A stretch of DNA of 64,000 nucleotides from Pseudomonas sp. Leaf58 (lineage in GTDB: Bacteria > Pseudomonadota > Gammaproteobacteria > Pseudomonadales > Pseudomonadaceae). Positions within the stretch are counted from its first letter, which is position 1. Each line of letters begins with the position of its first letter. Below the pieces are notes generated by a model. That model saw only the letters and a program-made list of their open reading frames with translations, did no database searches and was not told where the DNA came from. Positions 33,115 to 41,211 of this stretch are shown here, one piece after another. Both the position numbers and the translations under genes were made by a program. The DNA lies in the NCBI RefSeq assembly GCF_003627215.1, contig NZ_CP032677.1:3043501-3107500 (forward strand). The letters are read 5' to 3'.

Positions 33115-33882
33115 TCAGAAACGCGGCGCACGCACCATCGCGTCCATACCGCCATCGATGAAAACTACGCTGCCATGCACGAACGACGCCTGCTCGGACT
33201 GCAGGAACGCCACCAGCGCAGCGATTTCCTCCGGGCGCCCAGCCCGCCCCAGCGGCGCGACGAAATCCCGTACAGCCTTGCCAAAGCGGGCATCGTCCAG
33301 CGACGCCTGGTGCAACGGCGTTTGCACCGCACCGGGTGCCACCACATTCAAGCGGATGCCCTGCTGGCCCCAGGTCGGCGCCAGGCGCCGGGCGTAATGG
33401 GCAATGGCGTACTTGGAACAGGCATAGGCCACATGCGGCTGGCCCAGGCCGTTGGCCAGCTCCAGCGCATGGCCCTCGGCGCCTTCGAGCATCGCCGCGG
33501 TCATCGCCTGCTGGTCAGCCCCCGGCTGGGTCGCGGCCACCGAGCCGATGACCAGCGCAGCCGGGTTGCGCCCCTGCGCCAGGGCACCTTGCAAACCGTC
33601 GAGCAACTGGCTCACGCCAAAGTAATTGACCGCCAGGATCAAGCCGCAAGACGGTGCGGTCACCCCGATCCCAGCGCAGCACACCAGGCCATCGAGCACC
33701 CCGCCGCTGCGCTCGAGCACCTCGGCAATGGCCGCCGCACGGCCTTGCGCGGTAGAAAGGTCGGCCACCACCTCGGCATTGGCGCGGTCGATGCCGATGA
33801 CTTCATGGCCTGCCGCACGCAGCGCGGCAGCCACCGCCGCGCCAATGCCCGAGGCACTGCCACTGATAGCTGTAACAGACAT
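33115..33882 (-). CDS. hsdA: 3-alpha-hydroxysteroid dehydrogenase/carbonyl reductase
   Basis: 255 residues. It closely follows the Comamonas testosteroni 3-alpha-HSD/CR as recalled: the N-terminus MSVTAISGSASGIGAAV (glycine motif at 8-14), DLSTAQGRAAAI, AVNYFGVSQLLD, the catalytic Ser114, Tyr153 and Lys157 (YACSK), and the end FVHGSVVFIDGGMDAMVR. Members lack the normal SDR dimer helix region and are typical of bile-acid degraders, where they oxidise the 3-alpha-hydroxyl to the 3-keto group, the first step of cholate breakdown. It is preceded 54 bp upstream by the conserved dyad and lies next to the LuxR regulator gene. Confidence 0.88.
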   Translation of the reverse strand: MSVTAISGSASGIGAAVAAALRAAGHEVIGIDRANAEVVADLSTAQGRAAAIAEVLERSGGVLDGLVCCAGIGVTAPSCGLILAVNYFGVSQLLDGLQGALAQGRNPAALVIGSVAATQPGADQQAMTAAMLEGAEGHALELANGLGQPHVAYACSKYAIAHYARRLAPTWGQQGIRLNVVAPGAVQTPLHQASLDDARFGKAVRDFVAPLGRAGRPEEIAALVAFLQSEQASFVHGSVVFIDGGMDAMVRAPRF

Positions 33883-33935
33883 AATCGATCTCCAGGATAG
33901 GTCTGCCCAGTATCGGCAGAAGCAAAACGCGCCGG

Positions 33936-33953
33936 CATCGTCCTTGCGGACTA
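33936..33953 (-). promoter_or_regulatory. Conserved 18-bp dyad, promoter of hsdA operon
   Basis: Toward hsdA: TAGTCCGCAAGGACGATG, 54 bp before the start. GATACT (minus strand, 33914-33909) is a good -10 hexamer 21 bp away. It lies between hsdA and the regulator's stop codon. Confidence 0.8.
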
Positions 33954-33975
33954 AAGCCGGCGCGTCGGCCGCGCC

Positions 33976-35211
33976 TCAGGCGCTGCGCGCAGTGGCCACG
34001 GCCAGCTTTGGTGGCGGGACCTTGAGGCGTTCGACCGCCTTCAGCGCGACCTTGGGCTTGCCCAGGGCAACCACGCTGTTAAGCAGGATGCGCACCAGCT
34101 CGGTCTGCCGGCGTACCCCGGTCTTGGAGAAAATCGAGCGCAAATGCGCCCGCGCCGTGTTGCGACGAATGTTCAGCTCTTCGGCGGCTTCTTCCAGCGA
34201 CAGCCCGTTGGCCAGCTCCATGGCCAACGCGGTTTCGGCGCGGGTCAGGTTGAACAGCTGCTTGGTCACCACCTCACTGGCCAGCGACTTGCTGGCAGCA
34301 TCGCGGATGTAAACCAGCGCTGCCGGCTGGCCGCGCTCGTCGGCCCAGTCCAGCGAAGGGATCGACTCCACCACCAGGCCCAGGTTGACCAACCCCGACG
34401 GCCGGGTCACCGACATGGCTTCGGCGCCTCTCGGTGCATCTTCGGAGAACGCCGCACGAATCAAACGCTGCAGCTCGCGGTTATCACTCGGGTAGGTCGC
34501 CTCCAGGCGCCCGCCCACCAGCTTCAGCCCGTCGGCACTGGCCAGGATGTCCTGGGCCACCGGGTTGACCTGCAGCACGCTGCCGCTTTCGTCCAGCACC
34601 AGCGTGGCCACCGACAGGCGGCTGATGGCCTGCGAATAAAGCTCGCTGAGCGACTCGCTGCGGTCGAGCAGGTTATGCATCTGCAAGGCGCGGCGCAGGT
34701 GCGGCACGAACATACCGCACAGGGCGCGCTCATCGGCCGAGAAGTTCGGCAAGCGCTTGGGCCGGGTGATGCGAAAACGCAACTTGCCGCCATCGGGTGT
34801 GGAGATGTCAGCGCCCATCACGTGGTACACGTCCTGCTGGCTGCAGAACATCTTGAAGTAGGCACTGCGCTCCCACTCGGGGTATGTCATGACGTCGTCG
34901 ACAGCGAACACCTGGTCTGGCGGCTGGTTGGCAAACGGGGTGTTGGTTTGCGGGTAGGTCATGTAGGTCACATCACCGGCCCCTTCAATGTCCCCGGCAA
35001 TGATCATCACACCCATGTCCGGTTGGTCCGGCACGCGCAAGATCAAGGTCACGTAATTGGCGTCGTAGAGGGTACGGAAGCTGGTCAGCGCGTTGGCCAT
35101 CAGCTTGGGGTCGAGGGCGCCTTCGTAGACTTCGCCCACCAGGCGATCGAAGGTCGCCAAGTCGCAGCCGAGTCTGGCCAGTGCATCATGGGTCAAGACA
35201 GCTTTTTCCAC
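33976..35211 (-). CDS. LuxR-family transcriptional regulator, TeiR-like
   Basis: 411 residues. C-terminal LuxR/NarL helix-turn-helix at about 320-382 (LTRAETALAMELANGLSLEEAAEELNI then RRNTARAHLRSIFSKTGVRR). The N-terminal 300 residues show no autoinducer-binding or receiver signature; a PAS-like stretch (ATLVLDESGSVLQVNPVAQDIL, about 202-223) may sense ligand. The length, architecture and location inside a steroid cluster next to hsdA recall Comamonas TeiR, an activator of testosterone degradation genes. It is the only transcription regulator in the window and the natural candidate to bind the 13 conserved dyads. No such dyad lies before its own start; instead there is a different palindrome at 35271. 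Confidence 0.85.
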   Translation of the reverse strand: MEKAVLTHDALARLGCDLATFDRLVGEVYEGALDPKLMANALTSFRTLYDANYVTLILRVPDQPDMGVMIIAGDIEGAGDVTYMTYPQTNTPFANQPPDQVFAVDDVMTYPEWERSAYFKMFCSQQDVYHVMGADISTPDGGKLRFRITRPKRLPNFSADERALCGMFVPHLRRALQMHNLLDRSESLSELYSQAISRLSVATLVLDESGSVLQVNPVAQDILASADGLKLVGGRLEATYPSDNRELQRLIRAAFSEDAPRGAEAMSVTRPSGLVNLGLVVESIPSLDWADERGQPAALVYIRDAASKSLASEVVTKQLFNLTRAETALAMELANGLSLEEAAEELNIRRNTARAHLRSIFSKTGVRRQTELVRILLNSVVALGKPKVALKAVERLKVPPPKLAVATARSA

Positions 35212-35270
35212 AGTCTTCTCCTCGCTCGGGTAAGGCGTGGCCTTCCCTTGTTATTTTTATAATTTCGGCG

Positions 35271-35282
35271 CCAAGGCCTTGG
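35271..35282 (-). promoter_or_regulatory. 12-bp perfect palindrome upstream of the LuxR gene
   Basis: CCAAGGCCTTGG, 60 bp before the regulator start. On the minus strand a TATAAA hexamer (35261-35256) follows 9 bp later, so the palindrome would overlap the -35/spacer region. Possible operator; weak evidence. Confidence 0.35.
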
Positions 35283-35366
35283 CCCGGTGCTGCTGTCGAT
35301 GCTCGCGGCACAGTCTCGCTGCCCCGCCCCGGCGCCGACAATAGGGGCGCCAGGGTTTATTTTTTG

Positions 35367-37769
35367 TTACCGGATGTCTTCTGCCGTTTGGCCCACCTGC
35401 ACCGCGTGCTGCGCCGTTTGTCGGGCCACCAATGGGCGCCCGCGGTTGAACCACGCCGCCAGTGCCGGCAACAGGAAAATCGCCCCCAATACGTTGACCA
35501 GGAACATGAACGACAACAGCACGCCCATGTCGGCTTGGAACTTGAGCGGCGCGAACGCCCAGGTGCAAACGCCAATGGACATGGTCAAGGCGGTAAACAC
35601 GGCAGCCGTGCCGCGCTGGCACATGGCCAGGTAAAACGCCTCGCGCAGCGTGGCACCGGCGGCCATCTCGTGCTGAATGCGTTCGTACAGGTAAATGCCG
35701 TAGTCCACGCCGACCCCAACGCCGAGGGCCATCACCGGCAAGGTGGCAACCTTCAGGCCAATGCCGAGCAAGGCCATGAGCGCATTGCACAGGATCGCGA
35801 CGATGGCCAGCGGCACCAGAATGCACAGCACCGCACGCAGCGACATGAAGGTCAGCCAGCAGAACAGCGCCACCGAGCCGAACAGCGCCGCCAACATGGT
35901 CACTTCGGCGCGCTTGACCGCTTCGTTGGAAGCCGCCATGACCCCGACGTTGCCACCGGCGAGGAGGAAGTCGACCGCCGGGGTGCGCACGTCGGCGATG
36001 ATGCGCCGAGCCTCGCCAAGGGCATGGCTGATGGTGGCGCCTTCATGGTCGGCGAGGAACACCAGAATCTGCATCTGCTGGCAGCCTTCGGTGACCAGGC
36101 CGTCGTCCGGCATGTACGCCCGTGCGCCCTGGCTCAGGCCCCGGGCCGAGCCGGGGATGGCCGCCCAGCGCGGGTTGCCTTCGTTGTTACCGGCGATAAC
36201 CCGCTTACCCATGCCGGCCACGCTCTGCACCGACTGCACGCCACTGACCGCCCGCATGCGGAAGTCGAAGGCCTCGACCGCACGCATGACCTCGGGCGAC
36301 AGGCAACCCTCCTCGATGCCGTTGACCTCGACGAACACCGACAGCACGTCCAGGCCAATCGAGTAGCTGCCGATGATTCGCGCATTGTCCTGGTTGTAAC
36401 GTGAGTCGCTGCGCAGCTCCGGCGCGCCGGCACCGATATCGCCCACCGCCAGGTCGCGTGCCTTCCAGGCGCCGGCTACCAGCAGCGCCAGGCTCACGGC
36501 GAACACGGCCAACGCCGGGCCCGGTTCGGCCAGCGCCGACAGCCGCCACCACAGGCGGTGGCGCCCGGCCTCGCGGGCCTTGGCCTGTTGCAGCGCGGCG
36601 GGCTCCAGGCGCAGCCAAGAGAGGATAATCGGCAGCATCAGCTTGTTGGTGATGATCATCAGCATCACGCCGATGCAGGCAGTGACCCCCAACTCATGCA
36701 CGATCGGGATGTCGATCAGCATGATCACGGCAAAACCCAGGGCATTCATCAGTAACGCCAGCGAGCCGGGGATGAATATCTTGCAGAAGGCCGAACGCGC
36801 GGCCTGTTGGGCGCTGGCGCCCGCCACCACGTCCTGCTTCCAGGCATTGGTCATCTGCACCGCGTGGGACACGCCAATCGAGAAAATCAGGAACGGCACC
36901 AGGATCGACATCGGGTCGATGCCCAGCCCCAGCAGCGGCAACAGGCCGAGCAACCACACCACCGGCAGCAGCGCCACCACCAGGGCGACCAGGGTCAGGC
37001 GCCAGGACCGTGCATACAGCCACAGCAACAGTGCGGTGATGACAAAGGCGATCACGAAGAAGCCGATTACCGTGTTCAGCCCCTCGACCACATCGCCTAC
37101 CAGCTTGGCGAAGCCGACGATGCTGATTTCGATGTCAGCGCTGGCGTACTTGGCGCGCAGCTCCTCCAGGCGCTTGGCGACTTCGACATAGTCCACCGGT
37201 TTACCGGTCTGCGGGTCGATGTCCTGCAGGTCGGCGCGCACCATCGCCGACTTCAGGTCGTTGGCGAGCAGCCGGCCGACCTGCCCGGAGGCCGCAGCGT
37301 TGCTGCGCACCTGGGCCAGGTCGGCAGCGCTGCCATTGAAGCGCGGCGGCACCACCACATCACCGTAGAAGCCTGCTTCGGTGATTTCGATGTAGCGCAC
37401 GTTGGCGGTGAACAGCGAGGTGACACTGGCGCGGTTGACCCCGGAAATGAAGAACACGTCGTCGGTGACTTTGCGCAGGGTGTCGAGGAATTCTGGGTTA
37501 TAGAGGTCGCCCTCGCCTTTCCAGCGCACGCTGACCAGGAAGCGGTTGGCACCGGTGAAGTACTGGCTGAAGCGCAGGAAGTTCACCATGTAGTCATGGC
37601 GAACCGGGATTTGTTTGTTGAAGCCTGGGTCCAGCTGGGTATGGGTGGCGCTGTAGCCCAGGCCCAGGGTCAGCAGCACGAACAGCAACAACAGGCCTTT
37701 GCGCCCTTTCATCAAGGCGCTGGCCGTGGCCTGGACGCAACGTGCGGCGCGAGTGTCTGGTTTTTTCAT
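35367..37769 (-). CDS. RND/MMPL-family inner-membrane transporter
   Basis: 800 residues, a full single-chain RND protein in the HpnN/MMPL class. First helix at about 24-43 (LLLLFVLLTLGLGYSATH), a periplasmic porter loop, then helices at about 230-420 with LGIDPMSILVPFLIFSIGVS, a second periplasmic loop, and a second helix block at about 625-790 (LGVGVGVDYGIYLYERI). It starts 11 bp after the YCF48 gene, as in operon 1. Unlike tripartite RND efflux pumps it has no adaptor or TolC-type gene beside it. It probably moves a hydrophobic compound between membrane and periplasm. The direction is unknown. Confidence 0.88.
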   Translation of the reverse strand: MKKPDTRAARCVQATASALMKGRKGLLLLFVLLTLGLGYSATHTQLDPGFNKQIPVRHDYMVNFLRFSQYFTGANRFLVSVRWKGEGDLYNPEFLDTLRKVTDDVFFISGVNRASVTSLFTANVRYIEITEAGFYGDVVVPPRFNGSAADLAQVRSNAAASGQVGRLLANDLKSAMVRADLQDIDPQTGKPVDYVEVAKRLEELRAKYASADIEISIVGFAKLVGDVVEGLNTVIGFFVIAFVITALLLWLYARSWRLTLVALVVALLPVVWLLGLLPLLGLGIDPMSILVPFLIFSIGVSHAVQMTNAWKQDVVAGASAQQAARSAFCKIFIPGSLALLMNALGFAVIMLIDIPIVHELGVTACIGVMLMIITNKLMLPIILSWLRLEPAALQQAKAREAGRHRLWWRLSALAEPGPALAVFAVSLALLVAGAWKARDLAVGDIGAGAPELRSDSRYNQDNARIIGSYSIGLDVLSVFVEVNGIEEGCLSPEVMRAVEAFDFRMRAVSGVQSVQSVAGMGKRVIAGNNEGNPRWAAIPGSARGLSQGARAYMPDDGLVTEGCQQMQILVFLADHEGATISHALGEARRIIADVRTPAVDFLLAGGNVGVMAASNEAVKRAEVTMLAALFGSVALFCWLTFMSLRAVLCILVPLAIVAILCNALMALLGIGLKVATLPVMALGVGVGVDYGIYLYERIQHEMAAGATLREAFYLAMCQRGTAAVFTALTMSIGVCTWAFAPLKFQADMGVLLSFMFLVNVLGAIFLLPALAAWFNRGRPLVARQTAQHAVQVGQTAEDIR

Positions 37770-37779
37770 GGTTTGCCTC

Positions 37780-38748
37780 TTATTGGCTCAGCGCGGCAAG
37801 GCTGCCCGCGCTGGCGTCGAAAACCCCTTGTTCACCGCCCAGCAACAGCCGTGAACCCACCATTGCCGCCGAGGTCAGCGTGCCGTGCCCAACCAGGCGT
37901 GTAGTGCTTTGCAATTCGCCGTGCTGATCCAGGCGCACCAGTGAACCGCCGGCGCCAACAATCACTAGCCCACCGCCCGGCAAGCGGGTGTGGCCATACA
38001 GCGGCAGCGCGTTGCCGATGGGTACTTGGCGCCAGTGCTCGCCAAAGTCATGGCTGACGAACACATGCCCGCGCATGCCGTAGGCCACCCAATCGTTGCC
38101 GCTCAGGCGCACGATGCCGAACAGTGAACCGCTGTAGAACGCCGGCAGCGTCTGCCACTGGCCACCGCCGTCCTGGCTGCGCAGCACCAGGCCTTGCTCG
38201 CCGACCAGCATGCGCCGGCCATCGGCGCCGCCGTCCATGCCGTTGAGGTGAGCGCTGTCGATGTCCAGCGCCAACGCCTGCCAGGTCGCCCCGGCGTCGT
38301 CGGACTGGTAGAACTTGCCAAAGCTGCCGTAGGCCAGTACCCGCTCACCACCGGCTGTCCACACGCCCAGCAGCGGCTCGCCGAGCTTGTTATCGTGGCG
38401 CACCTCGCGCCACTGCCGGCCGCCATCCTCGGAGCGCAGGATCCAGCCATCATGGCCGACCGCCAGCAGGCGCTGTGCATCGAGTGCCACCACGGCGGTC
38501 AAGGCCACTTGGCGTTGCGGTTCGACCGCTGCCTGTTGCCAGCTGACACCTTGGTCATCGCTGAACAGAATGCTGCCGCGTTCGCCCACGGCTAGCACGC
38601 GTGGGCCAAGGTCGAGCAAGGCATTGACTTGCACCCGGTCGGTACGCAGCGGCGCATTGACGGGGGCGGCTTCTGGGCGAGGCAGGAAAGTAAAGATGAT
38701 GGTCAGGCCGACGATCAGGCAGACCAGGTAGCCAATCACCGAGCGCAT
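37780..38748 (-). CDS. YCF48-type beta-propeller envelope protein
   Basis: 322 residues. N-terminal membrane helix at about 4-23 (VIGYLVCLIVGLTIIFTFL), then a propeller of BNR-like blades (SDDQGVSW, SEDGGRQW, SDDAGATW, SQDGGGQW, SHDFGEHW). It is a paralogue of the protein at 1852-2847 with matching order of blades. Family members related to Hcf136/Ycf48 serve as assembly factors in photosystems, but in Pseudomonas clusters they accompany RND and DUF1302/DUF1329 genes. It is probably a periplasmic part of the same envelope device. It is preceded by a conserved dyad identical to that of operon 1. Confidence 0.85.
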   Translation of the reverse strand: MRSVIGYLVCLIVGLTIIFTFLPRPEAAPVNAPLRTDRVQVNALLDLGPRVLAVGERGSILFSDDQGVSWQQAAVEPQRQVALTAVVALDAQRLLAVGHDGWILRSEDGGRQWREVRHDNKLGEPLLGVWTAGGERVLAYGSFGKFYQSDDAGATWQALALDIDSAHLNGMDGGADGRRMLVGEQGLVLRSQDGGGQWQTLPAFYSGSLFGIVRLSGNDWVAYGMRGHVFVSHDFGEHWRQVPIGNALPLYGHTRLPGGGLVIVGAGGSLVRLDQHGELQSTTRLVGHGTLTSAAMVGSRLLLGGEQGVFDASAGSLAALSQ

Positions 38749-38856
38749 GGGTATCGCTCCTGATCGGGGTGCATGGGCAACGCAGCCATGGAGCCATTCC
38801 TCTTGTTCTTGTTAGGCGGGGGGCATGGGGATAGTCGGTTGGGCGGGTTCGGGAAA

Positions 38857-38874
38857 CATCGTCCAAATGGCTTA
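38857..38874 (-). promoter_or_regulatory. Conserved 18-bp dyad, promoter of YCF48/RND operon 2
   Basis: TAAGCCATTTGGACGATG toward the gene, 109 bp before the start; identical to 2904-2921. GACTAT about 20 bp on is a -10-like candidate. Confidence 0.7.
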
Positions 38875-38900
38875 AGGTTTGTCGGTATTGTCCTATCGTT

Positions 38901-38995
38901 GGCCCGCGAACACCGGCGCAGCGGGCAAGCCCGCTCCTACGGGACGCAATACCTGTAGGAGCGGCTTTAGCCGCGAACACCGGCGGCGCCGGTGC
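38901..38995. repeat. REP palindrome pair
   Basis: GCGGGCAAGCCCGCTCCTAC and the inverted TAGGAGCGGCTTTAGCCGCG with two CCGGCG hairpins. It sits just after the end of the DUF35-MaoC gene. Confidence 0.78.
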
Positions 38996-39000
38996 CATCC

Positions 39001-39945
39001 TCAACGCTGGTACAGAATCACCAAGTCGTTGATCACCGACGGCCGCTCCTGGCCCACCACGTGGGTATTGATCTCCAGCGTCAGCTGGGTGCCGCGCGCC
39101 TTCACCTCGACCGCCTTGACCCTGGCCCGGGCATGGATGCGCGAGCCAGCAGGCACCGGCGCCGGGAAGCGCAAGCGGTCGGAGCCGTAGTTGATCTGCG
39201 TGGTAAAGCCCGTGATCTCGAAGCCCAACGCCAGCTTCAGCCGCGACTGCAGCACCTGCACCAAGGCGCCATGGGCAATGGTGCCGCCAAATGGGCTGCT
39301 GCGCCGGGCGCGCTCAGGGTCGGTGTGAATCCAGTAGTCATCACCCGACAGCTGGGCGAAGGCATCGATCAGCGCCTGGTCCACCAGCACGCTGTTGCTC
39401 CAGTCGCTGTACTGCTCGCTAACCAATGCCTGCAGCGCGGCCTGGTCCTGGCAGTCGACTTGCAGGCGCGCCGCCGGGGCCTCGGCAGGTGCTGCGTGGT
39501 CGACCACTGGCGGGCTTTCCAAGCGCGCGACATCCTGCTCCAAGCCAGTGAAGCGCAACAGCCGCTTGCCGTTGCCATCGACCTGGGCAAATACCGGCTG
39601 CAGCGGCATGCCAATGCGGATCTGCCCCTCCTCCAACCCCACCAGGGTGGTATTGATCCGTACCCCTTCGGCCAACTCCACCACGGCCAGCTTCTGCGGC
39701 ATTTCATCAATGAAGTCCGGCAGGGTCGGAATGCGCGTCAAGGTGAAGCTGTACAGGGTCGCCTGGCCGCTCACCTCGCGCCACGCCGGCTCCGGCGCCA
39801 AGCAGGCCGGGCAGTGCCGGCGGGGGTAGAACAGCCATTGCTCACAGGCAGCACACTGCTGCACCAGCAGGCGGCGGGCCTTGAGCCCTTCCCAGAACGG
39901 TGCGGAAATCTCGGTGGCGACCGGCATCGGTTTGTTATTCGACAT
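39001..39945 (-). CDS. DUF35-MaoC fusion protein (hydratase with acyl-CoA-binding DUF35 domain)
   Basis: 314 residues with two domains. The first (about 10-135) is DUF35: helix PFWEGLKARRLLVQQ, zinc ribbon Cys31, Cys34, Cys45, Cys48, then an OB-fold (SFTLTRIPTL...). The second (about 175-314) is a MaoC hot-dog hydratase with DDYWIHTDPERARRSSPFGG and IAHGALVQVL. The order is the reverse of ChsH2, in which MaoC comes first. DUF35 domains bind Ltp-type aldolases, and the next gene (5 bp away) encodes such a thiolase-like protein, so the two probably make a hydratase-aldolase complex for a side-chain step. A Shy1/Sal1-like role is an inference. Confidence 0.83.
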   Translation of the reverse strand: MSNNKPMPVATEISAPFWEGLKARRLLVQQCAACEQWLFYPRRHCPACLAPEPAWREVSGQATLYSFTLTRIPTLPDFIDEMPQKLAVVELAEGVRINTTLVGLEEGQIRIGMPLQPVFAQVDGNGKRLLRFTGLEQDVARLESPPVVDHAAPAEAPAARLQVDCQDQAALQALVSEQYSDWSNSVLVDQALIDAFAQLSGDDYWIHTDPERARRSSPFGGTIAHGALVQVLQSRLKLALGFEITGFTTQINYGSDRLRFPAPVPAGSRIHARARVKAVEVKARGTQLTLEINTHVVGQERPSVINDLVILYQR

Positions 39946-39950
39946 ACTCG

Positions 39951-41162
39951 TTATGCTCCCTGAAGGATCAATGCGCCCTGCTCGCTCATCACGCCGCCGG
40001 TACCGGAGACGTAAACGCTGTCGCAGCGCTGCAATTGGCGTTCGCCAGCGGCCCCGGCAAGCTGCGTAACCGCCTCGATCACCTGCGACATACCGCCGGC
40101 CGAACCGGCCTGACCGAAGCTAAGCTGGCCGCCGTGGGTGTTCATGGGGAAATCACCGCGCCAGGTCAGGTCGTGCTCGCGGACAAACGCCATGCCCTCG
40201 CCCTTGCCGCAGAAACCGGCGTCTTCCAAGGTCAGCAAGGCGGTGATGGTGTAGCAGTCGTAAATTTGTGCGGCATCGACATCGGCGGGTTTCAGCCCGG
40301 CCATGGCGAAGGCGCGGCGCGAGGCCGGGCCGATCGGCGTGTGCACCATGTCCTGGGCGTAGGTTGGCGACTTGAACGCCAGGTGCTCACCAAAACCAGT
40401 GATGAACGCCGGGCGCTTGCGGGCACGGGCGGCCAGCGCTTTGTTAGTGATGATCAGCGCCGCGCCGCCGGCCACCGGCATGACGATCTCCAGCACATGC
40501 AGCGGGTCGGCGACCATGCGGCTGGCCAGCACCTGCTCCACGCTCAGCGGCTGGCCAAAGAACATCGCCTGCGGGTTGGCCTGGGCGTTGCTGCGCTGGT
40601 CCACGGCAATTTTTGCCAGTGCGCGTGGGTCGTAACCGTACTGCGCGGCGTAGCGCTGGGCGATCATCGCGTAGCCGGTGTTCTGGCCCATGTGCCCATA
40701 GGGCAGGTCGAATTCCGCCTCTGGCGCACCAAACGCCGTACTGTGGCCACCAAAGCGCATGGCCCGCGCCATCCAGCCTGGGTCTTCGTCCGGCCCCAAT
40801 GGCGCCATACGCGCCGGCAGTACGCACAGCACCGCCTGGCACAGGCCCAGCTCGATGGCCGCGGCGGCGCGCCAAACCATGCCGACCGAGGTGCAACCAC
40901 CGAGGTCGACCACTTCGGCGAAGTTCAGCCGAAGGCCCAGGTATTCGGCGGCCATGGCCGGGACGAACACCGATGCTTCGTGAAACTGCGGCCCGTTGAT
41001 CACCAGGCCGTCCAGGTCCGAGGCATGCAGGCCGGCATCGCGCAGGGCCTGGGCGGCCAGGTCGGCGACCTGTTCAAGGTGGAACATCTTCGGTGCGGTG
41101 GCGTACTTTTCCGTTTTGTACTGCGCGGTACCGACGATTGCTGCGTGGCCTTTGAGCCCCAT
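39951..41162 (-). CDS. Thiolase-like lipid-transfer protein (Ltp/SCP2-type), aldolase candidate
   Basis: 403 residues, thiolase superfamily, Ltp branch. Cys90 lies in VVDLGGCTSVGMVW; the C-terminal part has MNTHGGQLSFGQAGSAGG and SVYVSGTGGVMSEQGALIL, the HGG motif of nonspecific lipid-transfer proteins. YDCYTITALLTLEDAGFCGKGEG aligns with the YDHFTP segment of Ltp2 that carries an active-site tyrosine. Members of this branch with a DUF35 partner are retro-aldolases that release acetyl- or propionyl-CoA from steroid side chains. The DUF35-MaoC fusion is next to it. A second such system, ltp2/chsH2, is present at 57014-60712, so two cleavage rounds can be handled. Confidence 0.8.
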   Translation of the reverse strand: MGLKGHAAIVGTAQYKTEKYATAPKMFHLEQVADLAAQALRDAGLHASDLDGLVINGPQFHEASVFVPAMAAEYLGLRLNFAEVVDLGGCTSVGMVWRAAAAIELGLCQAVLCVLPARMAPLGPDEDPGWMARAMRFGGHSTAFGAPEAEFDLPYGHMGQNTGYAMIAQRYAAQYGYDPRALAKIAVDQRSNAQANPQAMFFGQPLSVEQVLASRMVADPLHVLEIVMPVAGGAALIITNKALAARARKRPAFITGFGEHLAFKSPTYAQDMVHTPIGPASRRAFAMAGLKPADVDAAQIYDCYTITALLTLEDAGFCGKGEGMAFVREHDLTWRGDFPMNTHGGQLSFGQAGSAGGMSQVIEAVTQLAGAAGERQLQRCDSVYVSGTGGVMSEQGALILQGA

Positions 41163-41211
41163 GATGCCTCCGTGCCAGCGCCCGCAGGCGCCAGCGTTGT
41201 CAGGTGAACGG

